DNA of 57,753 nucleotides from Bacteroidaceae bacterium (GTDB lineage Bacteria > Bacteroidota > Bacteroidia > Bacteroidales > Bacteroidaceae). A program made the position numbers and the translations under genes. Below the pieces are notes generated by a model that worked only from the letters and a program-made list of their open reading frames with translations, searched no databases and had not been told where the DNA came from. Positions 50,538 to 57,753 of the stretch are shown in pieces. The stretch's first letter is position 1. Each line of letters begins with the position of its first letter. The stretch is from positions 1 to 57,753 of the forward strand of contig CAAGGT010000273.1 in the NCBI GenBank assembly GCA_900769465.1, written 5' to 3'.

Positions 50538-52193
50538 ATGAAACGACTTCTTTTGATTTCAATCTCCATTGTCGTGGCTCTCACCGCCTCGGCCCAGATA
50601 AAAGCCCGTTGGGGCAGTATTGATGTGCGCTACCCGCTGGATTGCGTCACACAGGTCACAGATACCACGGTTGACCGTGTTACAGCATGGAGGGGCGAAC
50701 GTGTCAATCTGCAGCTGGTTGTTGAAAACGGCGCAAAAGAGTGCTCTGTCGAGTATACGTTCAGTGGTCTTAAAAACGGCAGGAACACAATCCCTGCAGC
50801 GAATGTCGTTGGTGGCTTTGTGCAACCGGTGTTCACCGACAAGTTTACGGGCTGTGGCCGTCACGCGGTAGATGCCCATGGCGAAGTACCTGTTGCCGAC
50901 CGCATAACCGTAACCAACCCCACGGTGTTTGAAGCTGCATCCCGCCGTGGCCTGTGGCTGACTGTGCAGGTTCCGCATGATGCAAAGCCCGGAATATACA
51001 AAGGGGTTGTGGAGCTTCTTTGCAATGGTAAAAAAACAAGATATGGATATTCGGTCCAAGTGCTTGACCGTACATTGCCCGAACCAAAGGAGTGGGCTTT
51101 CCACCTCGACCTGTGGCAGAATCCCTATGCCATAGCACGTGTACACAATGTGGAACTCTGGAGTGATGAACATTTCGAGGCGCTCCGTCCTTATATGCTT
51201 AAACTTGCATCGGCCGGTCAAAAGGCGATAACGGCGACACTCATTGACCGTCCGTGGGACGGCCAGACATACGACCCCTTCGGTAGTATGGTTACTTGGG
51301 TGCGCAAGGCCGACGGTAGTTGGTGGTACGATTTCACAATCTTCGACCGTTGGGTTGAATTTATGATGTCCTGTGGTATTGACAAGGAGATTACCTGCTT
51401 TTCGATGATTCCGTGGAAACTCACGTTCCGCTATTACGACCAGGCAACCCACTCGCACAAATATATCAACTGCGCACCGGGCGAGGAGGCTTATGCACAA
51501 TTCTGGGGTGGAATGCTCAGTGCTTTTGCTGCCCATTTGAAGGAGAAAGGATGGTTTGACAGGACATTCATCTCGATGGACGAGCGCAGTCTGCAGCAGA
51601 TGCAGGCGGCAATAAAGGTCATCAAGGAGTATGCTCCGGGAATGAAAATTTCAATGGCGGGCAACTATCACCCCGAGATTGAGGCCGACATCCACGACTA
51701 TTGTCTCGATATCTTTGCATACGGTGCATACACCCCTGAATTGCTTGCGGAGCGTCGAGCGCAGGGCAAGGTCTCTACCTACTACACATGCTGTAGCGCC
51801 GAGTATCCCAACCTCTTTACTTTCTCGGACCCTGCCGATGCGGCTTTCATTGCTCTTGAGGCGCTTGCAAAAGACCTCGACGGCTATCTGCGCTGGGCAT
51901 ACAACAGTTGGACGGTAACTCCCGAGGAGGATTCGCGCTTTACTGCATGGCCTGCGGGTGATACTTACGTCATCTATCCGTTTAGTGTGAGCTCAATCCG
52001 TTGGGAGCGTCTTGTGCAGGGCATCCAACTGTTCGAGAAGTACAAGATTCTGCTCGCCGAGGCAAAGGCTGCAGGCAACGAAAAACGTATTGCAGAACTT
52101 GAAAAGCTGCTGCGCAGTGTAGATATAAAGAGGATTTCAACCGATAGCGAAGCAATAGTAGAGGGCTTTAGCAACGGATTGAATGTTTATTGA
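50538..52193 (+). CDS. DUF4091 glycoside-hydrolase-like protein
   Basis: Secreted protein of 551 residues with a signal peptide (MKRLLLISISIVVALTASAQ), an N-terminal beta-sandwich (up to about 170) and a TIM-barrel-like domain with DUF4091 at the end (GYLRWAYNSWTVTPEEDSRF, WPAGDTYVIYP and RWERLVQGIQ). DUF4091 proteins are thought to act on glycans; the substrate is unknown. The FISMDERSLQQM segment holds candidate catalytic acids. The TPM gene follows after 10 nt. Confidence 0.85.
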   Translation: MKRLLLISISIVVALTASAQIKARWGSIDVRYPLDCVTQVTDTTVDRVTAWRGERVNLQLVVENGAKECSVEYTFSGLKNGRNTIPAANVVGGFVQPVFTDKFTGCGRHAVDAHGEVPVADRITVTNPTVFEAASRRGLWLTVQVPHDAKPGIYKGVVELLCNGKKTRYGYSVQVLDRTLPEPKEWAFHLDLWQNPYAIARVHNVELWSDEHFEALRPYMLKLASAGQKAITATLIDRPWDGQTYDPFGSMVTWVRKADGSWWYDFTIFDRWVEFMMSCGIDKEITCFSMIPWKLTFRYYDQATHSHKYINCAPGEEAYAQFWGGMLSAFAAHLKEKGWFDRTFISMDERSLQQMQAAIKVIKEYAPGMKISMAGNYHPEIEADIHDYCLDIFAYGAYTPELLAERRAQGKVSTYYTCCSAEYPNLFTFSDPADAAFIALEALAKDLDGYLRWAYNSWTVTPEEDSRFTAWPAGDTYVIYPFSVSSIRWERLVQGIQLFEKYKILLAEAKAAGNEKRIAELEKLLRSVDIKRISTDSEAIVEGFSNGLNVY

Positions 52194-52203
52194 TTATTTT
52201 AAA

Positions 52204-53085
52204 ATGAGAAAGAGATTGTTAGTGATAATGTTGCTCCAGCTCTGCTTCCATTCCGTTGCAGAGGCAAAGGTGTACAGGGTTGAGGATGTGCCTATGGTGC
52301 ATCTTGCCGACCGCACGCGTTATGTGAGCAACCCCGACGGTATTCTCTCTGTTTCATCCGTGGCAACAATCGACAGCCTGTTGTTCGCTCTTGAGGAAAA
52401 CACGGGCATTCAGGTGCTGGTGGCCGTCCTTGGCAATATTGCGGGTGGTGACTGTTTTGATTTCGCCTATCGCTTGGGCGAGGAGAATGGCGTCGGACAG
52501 AAAGAGAGTGACAACGGCCTTGTAGTGCTGCTCTCCACAGGCGAGCGGTGTGTACAGTTTGTCACAGGTTATGGACTCGAGGGCGTGATGCCCGATGCCA
52601 TATGCAAACGCATACAGCAGCAATATATGGTGGAACATTTCTCCAATGGCGACTGGGATGCCGGAATGCTCTCCGGAATGCGTGTTGTCTGCGGTGTGCT
52701 GGACGGGACAATGGAACCTCCTGCCCAAGAAGAGGATCTCCTTCCCTTGATTTTCTTTGGGGCATTTGTCCTTATTGCTGTTCTGTTGATAGTGTTTGCA
52801 GTGTGGTATGCCAATCGCTGCCCCAAGTGCGGCAAGCGTAACATCCAACGCATTGACTCGCATACGACAAAGGGTGTCGATGGCTATACTGTGTTGGAGA
52901 CCACATATGTGTGCAAGGATTGCGGTCACACTTTTAAACGGCGCAACAACACCCTCAACACCAACGGACGTGGACCGCGTGGTGGCGTTGTAATAGGTGG
53001 TGGAGGCTTTAGCCGTGGCGGAGGCTTTGGCGGCAGTTTTGGCGGTGGCAGTTTTGGCGGCGGCGGTGCCGGCAGCCGTTTTTGA
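52204..53085 (+). CDS. TPM-domain membrane protein with zinc ribbon
   Basis: A 293-residue membrane protein. A signal peptide (MRKRLLVIMLLQLCFHSVAEA) is followed by a TPM (YgcG) domain at about 25-170 (RYVSNPDGILS, NGLVVLLSTGERCVQFVTGYGLEG), a membrane helix near 185-205, and a zinc ribbon in the cytoplasm (CPKCGKRN and CKDCGHTFKRR). The tail is Gly/Phe-rich (GGFGGSFGGGSFGGGG). TPM proteins usually sit next to LemA, as here (24 nt). The ATG at 52204 was preferred over an upstream start that overlaps the DUF4091 end. Confidence 0.9.
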   Translation: MRKRLLVIMLLQLCFHSVAEAKVYRVEDVPMVHLADRTRYVSNPDGILSVSSVATIDSLLFALEENTGIQVLVAVLGNIAGGDCFDFAYRLGEENGVGQKESDNGLVVLLSTGERCVQFVTGYGLEGVMPDAICKRIQQQYMVEHFSNGDWDAGMLSGMRVVCGVLDGTMEPPAQEEDLLPLIFFGAFVLIAVLLIVFAVWYANRCPKCGKRNIQRIDSHTTKGVDGYTVLETTYVCKDCGHTFKRRNNTLNTNGRGPRGGVVIGGGGFSRGGGFGGSFGGGSFGGGGAGSRF

Positions 53086-53109
53086 TAATTGTGTATTAAT
53101 GAAAAACTT

Positions 53110-53697
53110 ATGAATATGAAAAAGTCAACAATCATTGTTTTGGTAATTGTAGCAATAGTTGCTATCTGGGGTGTAATGGGTTATAACGGGCTTGTAAGAG
53201 CCGATGAGGCTGTCAGCACAGCGTGGAGCAATGTCGAGAACCAGTATCAGCGCCGTGCCGACCTTATCCCCAATCTTGTGAACACCGTCAAAGGCTATGC
53301 TGCACATGAGAAGGAGGCCCTTGATGCTGTAGTGACAGCCCGCGCACGTGCGACACAGGTTACTGTCGATGCGGCCAATATGACTCCCGAAATGTTTCAG
53401 GAGTACCAGAAGAGCCAGGGCGAGGTTGGTGCTGCGCTTGGCCGTCTGCTTGCCATTGCCGAGGCCTACCCCGACCTCAAGGCAAACAGCAATTTTCTTG
53501 AATTGCAGGCACAGCTTGAGGGTACCGAAAACCGTATAAGCGTTGAGCGCCGCAATTTCAACGAGGCGGCAAAGGGTTACAACACCTCAATACGCACATT
53601 TCCGCGTAATATTCTTGCCGGAATGTTCGGTTTTGGAAAGCGCCCCTATTTCGAGGCACAGGATGGTGCGGAGAACGCTCCTGTCGTGCAGTTCTGA
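53110..53697 (+). CDS. lemA: LemA family protein
   Basis: A 195-residue membrane-anchored protein. One N-terminal helix (about 5-25, IIVLVIVAIVAIWGVMGYNG) is followed by the LemA core: AWSNVENQYQRRADLIPNLV, AVVTARARAT, LLAIAEAYPDLKAN and NFNEAAKGYNTSIRTFP. LemA proteins are found with TPM/YgcG and HtpX-type genes; the role is unclear, often linked to envelope stress. Either of two nearby ATGs (53110, 53116) may be the start. Confidence 0.93.
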   Translation: MNMKKSTIIVLVIVAIVAIWGVMGYNGLVRADEAVSTAWSNVENQYQRRADLIPNLVNTVKGYAAHEKEALDAVVTARARATQVTVDAANMTPEMFQEYQKSQGEVGAALGRLLAIAEAYPDLKANSNFLELQAQLEGTENRISVERRNFNEAAKGYNTSIRTFPRNILAGMFGFGKRPYFEAQDGAENAPVVQF

Positions 53698-53729
53698 CAG
53701 ACAAATCAATTCTTAAAAATTCTGGGATA

Positions 53730-54887
53730 ATGGAAATTACGTCTGCTATTAAATATGTAGGAGTCGACGACCTTGATATCGACCTCTTTGAGAGCCAGTA
53801 TCTAGTGCCCGAGGGTATGTCATACAACTCTTATGTAATCCTCGATGAAAAGGTGGCTATTATGGATACTGTTGATGCCCGAAAAGGGACTGAATGGTGG
53901 CATAATATAGAGACTGCGCTTGCAGGCCGCACTCCCGACTATCTTGTTGTGCAGCACCTTGAGCCCGACCATGCGGCACTTGTCCACGAGGTTGTTGCCA
54001 AATATCCGCAAATCAAGGTGGTGGCAACGGCAAAGGCTGTGCAGATGATGCCTCAATTCTTTGACAAAGTGGATTTTGAGGGGCGTACAATAGCTGTCAA
54101 GGAGGGTGATACGCTTGAACTTGGCAGTCACACATTGCAGTTCTTTGTTGCACCTATGGTTCATTGGCCCGAGGTTATGGTGTCCTATGAGCAGAGCGAG
54201 AAGATCCTTTTTGCGGCTGATGCGTTCGGTAAGTTCGGGGCATTGTGCAACGAAACTGCCTGGGACTGCGAGGCACGCCGTTACTACATTAATATCTGCG
54301 GAAAATACGGTGCGCAGGTGCAGGCTCTGCTCAAGAAGGCGGCCGTGCTTGACATTCGTGCTATCTGCCCTTTGCATGGCCCTGTTTTGACCGGGAATCT
54401 GGCCCATTATATCGGCTTGTATGATATCTGGAGCAAATATGAACCCGAAACAGAAGGTGTGCTTGTCGCTTATGCATCAATTCATGGTGGAACAGCAGCT
54501 GCGGCAAACTGTCTTGCCGATATCCTGCGCGCACAAGGTGCATCCAAAGTTGTTGTCACGGACCTCTCGCGCTGCGATATGGCCGAGGCTGTGGAGGATG
54601 CTTTCCGCTATAGTCACATGGTTGTGTGTGCCGCTTCGTACGATGCCGATGTGTTCCCTCCTATGCACGATTTTCTGCACCATCTCAAGTTGAAGAACTA
54701 TCAGAACCGCAAGGTTGCAATAGTGGAGAATGGCTCCTGGGCTCCAACGGCAGGTCGTGTTATGCGTGCTATGCTCGAGACAATGAAGTCGGTGGATATT
54801 GTAGAACCAATGGTTACTATACGTTCCCGAATGAAGGACGAGGACCTGCCGGCAATGGAGCAGTTGGCGGCAGCGTTGCTCGCGTGA
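53730..54887 (+). CDS. fprA: FprA-type flavodiiron protein
   Basis: Cytoplasmic O2 or NO reductase with a di-iron site and FMN; 385 residues. The metallo-beta-lactamase-like domain has the iron ligands in HLEPDH (His76, Glu78, Asp80, His81), further ligands in APMVHWPE and FAADAFG, and His in LHGPVL. The flavodoxin domain starts near 250 (VLVAYASIHGGTAAAANC). No rubredoxin is fused or adjacent; the 55-aa ferredoxin at 35333 is a possible electron donor. It fits protection of an anaerobe from oxygen. Confidence 0.96.
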   Translation: MEITSAIKYVGVDDLDIDLFESQYLVPEGMSYNSYVILDEKVAIMDTVDARKGTEWWHNIETALAGRTPDYLVVQHLEPDHAALVHEVVAKYPQIKVVATAKAVQMMPQFFDKVDFEGRTIAVKEGDTLELGSHTLQFFVAPMVHWPEVMVSYEQSEKILFAADAFGKFGALCNETAWDCEARRYYINICGKYGAQVQALLKKAAVLDIRAICPLHGPVLTGNLAHYIGLYDIWSKYEPETEGVLVAYASIHGGTAAAANCLADILRAQGASKVVVTDLSRCDMAEAVEDAFRYSHMVVCAASYDADVFPPMHDFLHHLKLKNYQNRKVAIVENGSWAPTAGRVMRAMLETMKSVDIVEPMVTIRSRMKDEDLPAMEQLAAALLA

Positions 54888-54911
54888 GAATGTCTGTGAA
54901 AAAATAGTACT

Positions 54912-54944
54912 GCAGGCCCGCACTTGGTGTCGGGTCTGCTTTTT
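54912..54944 (+). terminator. Intrinsic terminator after fprA
   Basis: GCAGGCCCG at 54912-54920 pairs with CGGGTCTGC at 54931-54939 (one G-U), followed by TTTTT. Confidence 0.9.
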
Positions 54945-54980
54945 AATATTATATTATAAAAGTATTTATTTAGTTAATTA

Positions 54981-55012
54981 TTTGCTTTTGTAAGTAGTAA
55001 GCCTTATTTTTG
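54981..55012 (+). promoter_or_regulatory. Promoter for the GH95 gene
   Basis: TTTG at 54981-54984, 20 nt, then TATTTTTG at 55005-55012: exact match to both elements. The start is 90 nt downstream. Confidence 0.78.
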
Positions 55013-55102
55013 TTGATTGAAAAGGTATGCTTTGGAAAAAAGTGCCGTTTCGTGTGTAAGGAATAATAAAAAACTTAATACTAACAATTTAAAACAAACT
55101 CT

Positions 55103-57753
55103 ATGAAAAAGATCTTCTTTATGCTTGTCTCTTTCTTGTGTTTGGCTTTTGCCGCACAAGCGCAGACAGTAACTGATCTCTCGCAATTGAGTAACGACAA
55201 AGTCTACACATTGCGTAGTGCGCGTGCATTCTTGTTGTACAGCGACAAACTCCCGGGCGAAATCTGTAGTAGCACAGGTAAGGCTGTCGGTACAGTGACA
55301 AGGAACAATGCCGACCCTGCTCAGTTGTTCCGTATCGAAAAGATTGGTTCAAACTACTATCTCTACAGCCTTGGTGCCGAGAAGTATGTAAGCTCTAACG
55401 GTAGCTTCACCGCAACAGCTTCTTCTACTCTCAGCCTCACAAAGATGGGTGGCAGCTATCCTTGGAAGCTTACTATCGGCGGTAACGGTATGAACTCACA
55501 GGAGTCAGGACAGATGGATGCCGGTATTGTTGTCAATAGTTGGACAACAACTGATGCCGGTAACTGCTACATCATTGAAGAGGGCGTTGCTCCATCTTCT
55601 GATTTCTCTGTGTCAGTACTTGGTTCTACTGATGCTGCAGCAGGTGTTGTCATTGCCGGTACAGAGTACAAGAACGGCGATTCATTCTCTGTTGACTTTG
55701 TGCTCAAGAGAAGCCACCTGAAGGCAAACGAGGTTGCAGGCAAGATTGCTACTGCTTATGTTGATGGCTCTGTAGTTTATGTAAGCTACTTCGATGCCGG
55801 TACAAAGTTCTATACAATCCGTGGTGGTCACGGCGGTTATGTAAGCTTGAACCCCGAGTATGTTGAGGGTGGTAACTTGTTGCTTACAAATACAAACACT
55901 CCACGCGACAACCAGGGTCTTTGGGCTTTTGAGGAGCAGAGTAAGAATGTTTATAAAGTATATAATTACTCTACAGGTCTTTCAAAAGTGCTTGGTATAA
56001 CCGGTGACGAGGCCGGTGCCCGTACAACTATGGTTGCAGCTGCTTCAAGCACACATAATACAGAATTTGACGGTAGCTTCAATTTTAATGGCTCGGAATC
56101 ATATATCAAGATTAAAGGCACAAGCAAATGGTGGAACAAGCGTGACAATTACCTTGCTTTGTGGAATACGAGCTCAGTTACAGGTGATACAGGTAGCAAG
56201 TTCTTCCTTGATGAGGTTGATGTTGCCGACTATCCCGATGAGTATGTTCATGAGATTTCAAAGATTGAGGGTGTTGCATCGTACTCACCAAAGAACCCAA
56301 ATACATTGTGGTACACATCATCGGCCGAGGCTGCCGGCGTAAGCTACCCATGGATGGAGTATGCATTGCCACTGGGTAACGGTGAGCTTGGCTGTATGGT
56401 GTTCGGCGGTGTACGCACCGAGGAACTCCAGTTCAATGAGAAGACTCTCTGGAGCGGTCCTGCAAATACAGTAGGTGCAGGTGGCGGTAACCGTACATTT
56501 ATGAACTTCGGTTCTTTGTTCATCGCAAACAACGACAATGCTGTTTACGAGGGCGTGACCGACTACGTACGCTACCTCGACATTGAGGAGGGTATCGCAG
56601 GCGTTGAGTTCAAGAATGGTAACGGTACAAAGCAGGTTCGCAAGTACTTCAGTTCTGCTCCCGACCAGGTAATTGCCGGCCAGTACAAGAGCGAGGGCAC
56701 TGACAAGATGAACCTCACATTTATGCTTGAGCCGGGTACAGGTATCGGCGCAAGTGCTGTAACATACAATGCTGACGGTACTGCAGAGTTCACCGGTGCA
56801 ATGACTTCTGTTAACTTTGCTACACGTCTGCACGTTGTTGCCGACGAGGGTGCAACTGTAACAGCAACAGGTAAGGGCATTACAGTGAAGAATGCTACCG
56901 AGGTAACATTCTACCTCAAGGGCGCTACAAACTTCAACGGTGATATGGAGGTTCTCAACAACTACTTCACAACAGAGACTCCTGCTCAGGTTAACGAGCG
57001 CGTGAAGGGTGAGGTTGAGGCTGCTCAGGCTAAGGGCTTTGCTGCTGTTGAGGCTGCACACGTTGCCGATTTCACAGCAATCACCAAGCGCATGACATTC
57101 GACCTCGGTCTCACAACTCCAACAGTTGATACAAAGACTTTGGTTGACAAATACTATCCAAACAACTCTAACGCAAACAGCACACAGAACGACCATCTGT
57201 TCCTCGAGCAGTTGTACTTCCACTATGGCCGTTACTTGGCTATCAGCTCAAACCGCAAGCCTATTGCTGCTCCAAACAACCTCCAGGGTATATGGAACGA
57301 CCGTGGTGCCGATTCTCCCTGGAACTCAGACATCCACACAAACATCAACATCCAGATGAACTACTGGCCAACTGAGATTACAAACCTCAGCGACCTCCAC
57401 AAACCATTTGTGAACTTCATCATCCGCGGTGCGCAGAGTAGCGGCTGGAAGGCTGTCGGTACAAGATACAATGCCGGTCACGGTTGGAGCGTATTGACAG
57501 AGTCTTCACTCTACAATAGTATGAGTACTTGGGGCGATAACTATCTTGTTGCCAACGTATGGTACACAAGTCACTTGTGGACACACTACCGTTATACACA
57601 GGACAAGGAGTTCCTGAAGAAGGCATTCCCTGTGATGTGGGATTGTGCTGAGTTCTGGTTCCACCGTTTGATTAAGGACCGCAGAGTGTATGATGATACA
57701 TACGTTGCTCCCGATGAGTTCAGTGCCGAGCAGCACGGAAACGAGAAGGAGGA
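55103..57753 (+). CDS. GH95 family glycosidase (alpha-fucosidase type), 3' end cut off
   Basis: Secreted enzyme of the GH95 family (alpha-L-fucosidase or alpha-L-galactosidase). The frame is open from 55103 to the window end (883 codons). The signal peptide is MKKIFFMLVSFLCLAFAAQA. Residues 25-380 are an extra N-terminal region that looks like beta-trefoil (ricin-like) modules, e.g. YYLYSLGAEKYVSSNG and GGHGGYVSLNPEY. The GH95 part starts near 395 (WYTSSAEAAGVSYPWMEYA, PLGNGELGCMVFGG). The catalytic Asn pair is in HTNINIQMNYWPTE (Asn747, Asn749), and Glu876 in APDEFSAEQHG is the probable acid. Codon bias resembles the OmpA gene. No SusC/SusD genes are seen. Confidence 0.92.
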   Translation, partial: MKKIFFMLVSFLCLAFAAQAQTVTDLSQLSNDKVYTLRSARAFLLYSDKLPGEICSSTGKAVGTVTRNNADPAQLFRIEKIGSNYYLYSLGAEKYVSSNGSFTATASSTLSLTKMGGSYPWKLTIGGNGMNSQESGQMDAGIVVNSWTTTDAGNCYIIEEGVAPSSDFSVSVLGSTDAAAGVVIAGTEYKNGDSFSVDFVLKRSHLKANEVAGKIATAYVDGSVVYVSYFDAGTKFYTIRGGHGGYVSLNPEYVEGGNLLLTNTNTPRDNQGLWAFEEQSKNVYKVYNYSTGLSKVLGITGDEAGARTTMVAAASSTHNTEFDGSFNFNGSESYIKIKGTSKWWNKRDNYLALWNTSSVTGDTGSKFFLDEVDVADYPDEYVHEISKIEGVASYSPKNPNTLWYTSSAEAAGVSYPWMEYALPLGNGELGCMVFGGVRTEELQFNEKTLWSGPANTVGAGGGNRTFMNFGSLFIANNDNAVYEGVTDYVRYLDIEEGIAGVEFKNGNGTKQVRKYFSSAPDQVIAGQYKSEGTDKMNLTFMLEPGTGIGASAVTYNADGTAEFTGAMTSVNFATRLHVVADEGATVTATGKGITVKNATEVTFYLKGATNFNGDMEVLNNYFTTETPAQVNERVKGEVEAAQAKGFAAVEAAHVADFTAITKRMTFDLGLTTPTVDTKTLVDKYYPNNSNANSTQNDHLFLEQLYFHYGRYLAISSNRKPIAAPNNLQGIWNDRGADSPWNSDIHTNINIQMNYWPTEITNLSDLHKPFVNFIIRGAQSSGWKAVGTRYNAGHGWSVLTESSLYNSMSTWGDNYLVANVWYTSHLWTHYRYTQDKEFLKKAFPVMWDCAEFWFHRLIKDRRVYDDTYVAPDEFSAEQHGNEKE

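Noticed and set aside
1..57753. CRISPR array, insertion sequence, phage or toxin-antitoxin genes
   Set aside because: No regularly spaced repeats, transposase or integrase motifs, or small paired toxin/antitoxin frames were seen on either strand.

Overview
The window looks like chromosomal core DNA of a host-associated member of the Bacteroidales, probably near Prevotellaceae/Bacteroidaceae (inference from gene content and order, not from a tree). Evidence: sigma-ABfr type promoters (TTTG, about 20 nt, TAnnTTTG) in front of many genes, almost no Shine-Dalgarno sequences, lipoproteins and OmpA-like proteins typical of the phylum, a PorT-like protein with a type IX sorting tail on a subtilase, and the order tig-clpP-clpX-recQ-guaB-SurA paralogues-mutL. 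No mobile element, phage, CRISPR array or integration site was found.

Layout. 1-120: 3' end of a 5S rRNA and its terminator, so an rRNA operon lies just upstream. 378-2235: a secreted protein of unknown role and a sensor histidine kinase. 2366-5421: yceD-like gene, rpmF, era and der (ribosome and translation). 5491-7001 (minus): MlaF/MlaE-type lipid transport ATPase and permease, head to head with lptB (7183-7959). 8024-12657: a large secreted subtilase interrupted by a one-base frameshift, followed by a 60-residue small protein. 13089-20295: tig, clpP, clpX, recQ, guaB. 20307-27874: three SurA/PpiC-like genes, an OstA/LptA-like gene, a small membrane protein and mutL. 28121-29272: OmpA-family porin. 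29496-29661: two identical tRNA-Val genes. 29829-35108: purB, an rluB-type pseudouridine synthase, asnS, and a mannose-1-phosphate guanylyltransferase. 35333-35655: a 55-residue 2[4Fe-4S] ferredoxin and a 30-residue membrane peptide. 35733-38486 (minus): a TlpA-like thiol oxidoreductase and a 5'-nucleotidase split into two genes. 38780-43668: rplS, a DUF2007 gene, frr, rsgA, asd, tcdA and a LolD-like ATPase. 43826-50506: a DUF4890-like protein, an ABC-F ATPase, PorT, a YqiA-like hydrolase, and a TonB-dependent receptor with a calycin-like lipoprotein. 50538-54887: DUF4091 protein, TPM protein, LemA and an FprA-type flavodiiron protein. 55103-end: a GH95 glycosidase cut by the window edge.

How it fits together. 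Much of the window serves the cell envelope: outer-membrane lipid traffic (MlaEF), LPS export (LptB, OstA-like), outer-membrane protein chaperones (three SurA relatives), lipoprotein export (LolD-like), type IX secretion (PorT) and its probable substrate (the subtilase). The rest is translation (RpmF, Era, Der, RplS, Frr, RsgA, AsnS, RluB, trigger factor) and purine handling (GuaB, PurB, split 5'-nucleotidase). FprA and the small ferredoxin suit an anaerobe that sees occasional oxygen, and the GH95 enzyme suits a glycan forager.

I did not find a clearly new defence or mobile system. The points most worth a second look are the frameshifted subtilase with its Gly/Trp-rich small neighbour, a perfect Shine-Dalgarno on the DUF2007 gene in a genome that otherwise lacks them, a structured leader on the split 5'-nucleotidase operon, a terminator-like hairpin just before era, and a TTG-initiated TonB receptor on a very short leader. 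Coordinates of short sites were counted by eye and may be off by one or two bases.
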